From: an uncultured Nitrospira sp.
GTDB taxonomy: Bacteria > Nitrospirota > Nitrospiria > Nitrospirales > Nitrospiraceae
Reading direction: 5' to 3'
Assembly (NCBI GenBank): GCA_902500775.1
Contig: CABVRZ010000039.1
Span: 1-46,454 of the forward strand
DNA length: 46,454 nt
In this document: positions 43,762 through 46,454 of the stretch, one piece after another
How the letters are laid out: each line of letters begins with the position of its first letter
Numbering within the stretch: position 1 is the stretch's first letter
Notes under the pieces: generated by a model
What the model was told of the DNA's origin: nothing
Database searches by the model: none
The model's input: only the letters and a program-made list of their open reading frames with translations
Program-made: the position numbers and the translations under genes

Positions 43762-44082
43762 TTAACTCGCTTTTGCTGTCACACGTAATTTTACACGCGC
43801 CTTCTTCTGGAGGGCGCAGACAATGCTAAAGAAATTGTCCGTGCTGGGATTACCACGAGGTGCCAACATCCGATGTAAACTCTTACTAGGCTTTCTCAGA
43901 GTCATGGCTAGTTCTTCGAACCCGACCGTCGCATTGACGAGATCCCGCAATATTGCCTTTCCCACAGTCGTATCTCCAGAAAAATATGCATTGAGCGCCT
44001 CAGTAAATAGACCTTCACGAAATCGAGGATCACGTTGTACTCGGGCCGCTACGGTATGCCTAAATTCCCTCGTCAATGCCAT
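43762..44082 (-). CDS. HigA-like addiction module antitoxin
   Basis: The 106-aa protein has a GGGAGG site five bases upstream of its start. It holds the COG3636-type segment ([20 protein letters not shown], then [20 protein letters not shown]) that forms a helix-turn-helix. It lies 55 bases downstream of a RelE/HigB-like toxin gene in the toxin-first order usual for this family, and presumably neutralises it and represses the locus. Confidence 0.82.
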   Translation of the reverse strand: MALTREFRHTVAARVQRDPRFREGLFTEALNAYFSGDTTVGKAILRDLVNATVGFEELAMTLRKPSKSLHRMLAPRGNPSTDNFFSIVCALQKKARVKLRVTAKAS

Positions 44083-44137
44083 GTTGCCTCCCTAAACGTC
44101 AACCTATCTTGCTACTCTTACGACGTTTGTAGTCTGC

Positions 44138-44437
44138 CTATCGCTCTACGGCCATCTTAATCGCCTGCTGCTGTCTCTGCTTTGTACTGCCTCCCAATAG
44201 AATAACGAGTTGGACACCGTCCTTACCAAAATAGATTCGATACCCAGGCCCCGCATTGATCTTTCGCTCAAAGACACCGGATCCCACACCCTTTACATTT
44301 GACCAATTGCCAGTAGTAATCTGATAGAGCGCTGTCGTTACCTTAGCGGCAGCCTCAGCATTCAGCCTCTCAAACCAAATAGAAAATGGTGAGCGAGCCT
44401 GCGAATCAAGATATTCAAGTATACGGATTTCCAACAT
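44138..44437 (-). CDS. RelE/HigB-like toxin of a type II system (phage-derived Gp49-like)
   Basis: The 99-aa protein has the family core (PFSIWFERLNAEAAAKVTTA, GVGSGVFERKINAGPGYRIY, and VILLGGSTKQRQQQAIKMA). These toxins are ribosome-dependent RNases. Its gene starts eight bases from the end of an IS5-family element inserted between start codon and promoter. Transcription now depends on the IS or on weak internal signals, so expression may be altered. All family motifs are intact. Confidence 0.85.
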   Translation of the reverse strand: MLEIRILEYLDSQARSPFSIWFERLNAEAAAKVTTALYQITTGNWSNVKGVGSGVFERKINAGPGYRIYFGKDGVQLVILLGGSTKQRQQQAIKMAVER

Positions 44438-44445
44438 GCTCTATA

Positions 44446-45742
44446 GGGCACCTCTATTAACCGCTAATTGAAGCCAGAAAATCATTTCTCAAAAACAGGG
44501 GCTCTTGCCAGCCGGTTTTTTGTTTTCTGACACCCTGATTATCTCTGCTCCCCACTTGTTTTCGTCTTTTCCGTTTCATGGTTTCTTCTTTCCAAGGTCT
44601 TTTCATCCCCCGGGCCCATTACGCCAGTCTTAACCTCAGGATCTGTTCGTATCGGGCCAGGTTGTACACCAGATTCAACAGTCCGATCCCGGCGGTGATC
44701 CGCGACATCCCAATCCATCTCATATTCAACCCATCTTTCATCGTATTCGTCATGAACCCGAAAATATGCTCCACACGAACCCTAATTTTGCTCTTTTTGC
44801 GATTCCGCCTCTTCTGTGCCGTCGTCAACGGATGATTCCGGTACCCCTTCTCGCAAATCTCACCCTTGACCCCGTGCTCCTCCAGGATCGTCTCGATGGC
44901 TTCACCCGTATACGCGCTGTCCGCATGCAAAATCCCGTCGCCTATTTCCACCAGATTTTCAACCACCTGACTGTCGTGGACACTAGCATCGGTGACTTCG
45001 TAATCCTCGATCAGTTTGGTAGTCCGGTCCGCCTTCACATGATTCTTGTACCCGTAATGCACTTCCTCGCCCTTCTTCGCCCACCGGGCCGCCACATCTT
45101 TCTGTTCCATCCGGTTCTCGTTCTGCTGAAACGACTCAGGCACCTTGCCCTGTTTGATCTCCTCATTCTCTTCACGGCTGTTTCTCTGCCGCGGTACATC
45201 CACAAACGAGGCATCAATTATCTTGCCCTCGCGTCCCATCAATCCGGCGTCATTCAAATGTTTTTCAAATCGCCTAAAGAGCTTTTTGACCTCTCCTCTC
45301 CGGATCAATACTTCTCGAAATAGCCAGATCGTTTTCTGGTCTGGAACGGAATCGGACAACGTCAGCCCCAGAAACTTCTGGAACGAGAGCCGGTCGTTGA
45401 TCTGGTACTCCGTCTGCTCATCCGAGAGATTGTAGTATCGCTGCAGCACGAGCACCTTGAACATCATCACCACATCATGCCGGGGGCGACCGCCGGGCCC
45501 CCTGGCCTCATTCGCAACGGCGCGGTCCAGATCCTTTCGAAATATCTTCCAGTCAATCCTGGCGTTGAGCCTCGCCAGTGGGTCAGGGCCGCGGTCCAGC
45601 GTCTTCATGCGGCTTTCGTAGTCGAACAATCCGGGCTGTTGTTTTGGAATGGTTTTCATGCCGTCTTCTACCACATCGCCTCTCGTCGCTCAGCTGGTTT
45701 TTGCGCGTTCATCGAAACATATTTGAGTTTTTAGAGGTGCCC
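44446..45742. mobile_element. IS5-family insertion sequence
   Basis: The 1,297-bp element has inverted ends GGGCACCTCTA (44446 and, reversed, 45742) and is flanked by TATA on both sides. TATA is palindromic, so it may be a 4-bp target duplication or an extension of the repeat. It holds one DDE transposase gene on the minus strand. It sits directly upstream of the RelE-like toxin gene. Confidence 0.8.
44619..45659 (-). CDS. IS5-family DDE transposase
   Basis: The 346-aa protein starts at ATG 45659; an in-frame start at 45674 adds five residues. It has an N-terminal DUF772-like domain (FRKDLDRAVANEARGPGGRP, VMMFKVLVLQRYYNLSDEQT) and the DDE core with D in KIIDASFVD, D in LHADSAYTGE and E in RVRVEHIFGF. 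The reading frame is uninterrupted, so the element may be functional. Confidence 0.9.
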   Translation of the reverse strand: MKTIPKQQPGLFDYESRMKTLDRGPDPLARLNARIDWKIFRKDLDRAVANEARGPGGRPRHDVVMMFKVLVLQRYYNLSDEQTEYQINDRLSFQKFLGLTLSDSVPDQKTIWLFREVLIRRGEVKKLFRRFEKHLNDAGLMGREGKIIDASFVDVPRQRNSREENEEIKQGKVPESFQQNENRMEQKDVAARWAKKGEEVHYGYKNHVKADRTTKLIEDYEVTDASVHDSQVVENLVEIGDGILHADSAYTGEAIETILEEHGVKGEICEKGYRNHPLTTAQKRRNRKKSKIRVRVEHIFGFMTNTMKDGLNMRWIGMSRITAGIGLLNLVYNLARYEQILRLRLA

Positions 45743-45743
45743 T

Positions 45744-45774
45744 ATAGTAACTCATACGTTACCACCATAGTAAC
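45744..45774 (-). promoter_or_regulatory. Candidate toxin-antitoxin operator, now separated by the IS
   Basis: Before the IS arrived this region was next to the toxin start. It has two direct copies of ATAGTAAC (45744 and 45767, 23 bases apart) and an inverted pair GTTAC-N7-GTAAC (45758-45774). Repeats of this type are typical operator sites of type II antitoxins. They are now about 1.3 kb from the genes they probably controlled. Confidence 0.4.
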
Positions 45775-45903
45775 ACAGGACGCAATAAATTACCGCGCAG
45801 CATTAAAACAAGGTCGCGAGGGACAAGAAACAAGATAGACCAACAATTCCCCCTCTATCAGCTCTCATCTGTTCACGTGACTCAATTGACGCACTTGAGT
45901 ACA

Positions 45904-46329
45904 ATGGGACGTCAATCAAACGTACCTTTTACAGCGAGTCCAATTCTGCGAACACTGCTCCTCATTGGCACCGGTGGGTTCATCGGCTCAATCTCTCGTT
46001 ATCTCGTGAGTGGCTATGCTCAACAGCTGGGCAAAAGCCTCCAATTTCCATTTGGCACACTCATCGTCAATCTAGCGGGTTGTGTGCTCGTTGGATTCTT
46101 AGCCGAGCTGGCCGATCAACGAGGCATGGTCTCAGGAGAAACGCGAGCCTTTCTGATCGTTGGTCTCTTGGGTGGATTCACCACCTTTTCTGCCTTTGGC
46201 AACGAAACGATGAATCTTCTGCGAGGCGGAGAACCGTGGCTCGCTTTCTGGAATATCATCGGCCACATCACTCTCGGGCTGTTCGCAGTGTGGATCGGCT
46301 ATTCGACTGCCTCTCTGCTCTGGAAATGA
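45904..46329 (+). CDS. crcB: Fluoride channel/exporter CrcB
   Basis: ATG 45904 is chosen; a GTG at 45877 adds nine residues. The 141-aa membrane protein has four transmembrane segments and the hallmarks of CrcB/Fluc (GGFIGSISRYLVS, PFGTLIVNLAGC, GGFTTFSAFGNE). It forms a dual-topology dimer that lets fluoride out of the cell. I do not see a fluoride riboswitch upstream. Confidence 0.93.
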   Translation: MGRQSNVPFTASPILRTLLLIGTGGFIGSISRYLVSGYAQQLGKSLQFPFGTLIVNLAGCVLVGFLAELADQRGMVSGETRAFLIVGLLGGFTTFSAFGNETMNLLRGGEPWLAFWNIIGHITLGLFAVWIGYSTASLLWK

Positions 46330-46347
46330 TCAATACACATCGCAGAT

Positions 46348-46454
46348 TCAACTTCCCAGCGCGTGAAAGACCTCGTTGGGCGTTTGAAAGCCGAGTGATT
46401 TACGGGGACGCCGATTGAGCAGGCGCTCCACCTTTGCCACGGTCGCTGGATGGA
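46348..46454 (-). CDS. C-terminal end of an IS30-family transposase (partial)
   Basis: The minus strand from the window edge encodes ATVAKVERLLNRRPRKSLGF followed by QTPNEVFHALGS and a stop. NRRPRKSLGF...TPNEVF is the characteristic C-terminus of IS30-type transposases. The start lies outside the window. Confidence 0.85.
   Translation of the reverse strand, partial: HPATVAKVERLLNRRPRKSLGFQTPNEVFHALGS

Noticed and set aside
45775..45903. Fluoride riboswitch upstream of crcB
   Set aside because: I could not find the conserved GGNGAUGG and pseudoknot sequences in the leader.

Overview
The window looks like a chromosomal segment of a Gram-negative, probably Nitrospira-like (Nitrospirota) bacterium. 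This is inferred from gene content: many outer-membrane lipoproteins and beta-barrels, haem-bearing porins, a DUF6502/DUF5666 pair, an alginate-export-type porin, and dense small toxin-antitoxin and IS content. No rRNA or housekeeping marker confirms the taxon.

Layout. 0.1-2.8 kb: a Tat-exported molybdopterin oxidoreductase, a brnT/brnA toxin-antitoxin locus whose toxin is frameshifted, lspA, and a small ribbon-helix-helix regulator. 2978-6042: a complete transposon with 16-bp inverted repeats and a perfect 8-bp target duplication. It encodes an IS1-like DDE transposase and three passengers: an unknown 217-aa protein, an XRE-HTH/ImmA-type Zn peptidase, and a basic histone-like protein. 6.4-11.7 kb: an envelope sensing operon of lipoprotein, porin, PstS-like binding protein, PAS histidine kinase and OmpR-type regulator. 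11.8-14.0 kb: a DUF6502 protein and a DUF5666 repeat lipoprotein. 14.9-18.4 kb: a mono-haem cytochrome c, a beta-barrel with an N-terminal haem motif, a lipoprotein paralogous to the one at 6.4 kb, and a frameshifted, truncated copy of the haem-porin N-terminus.

18.7-37.8 kb is the centrepiece: an almost gap-free, one-directional glycan gene cluster. It encodes a lone receiver protein, two GT28/MurG-like glycosyltransferases (one fused to a polysaccharide deacetylase), a tandem double GT4, a further GT4, a CgeB-like transferase, a heparinase/alginate-lyase-like protein, three large APH-fold kinase-like proteins, a histidine phosphatase, an MsbA-type ABC exporter and an AlgE-type outer-membrane porin. 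Read together it appears to build, modify and export a cell-surface glycan. The three kinase-like proteins plus a phosphatase suggest a phosphorylated sugar or glycan step that I do not recognise from a described pathway.

37.8-46.5 kb: a palindromic intergenic repeat, envelope lipoproteins (Slp-like, DUF2959-like), a neutral Zn metallopeptidase, a FUN14-like membrane protein, a membrane-anchored Lon-type protease domain, an RNase HI-ABC ATPase fusion, a RelE/HigA-like toxin-antitoxin pair whose upstream region was split by an IS5-family element, a CrcB fluoride channel, and the end of an IS30-type transposase at the edge.
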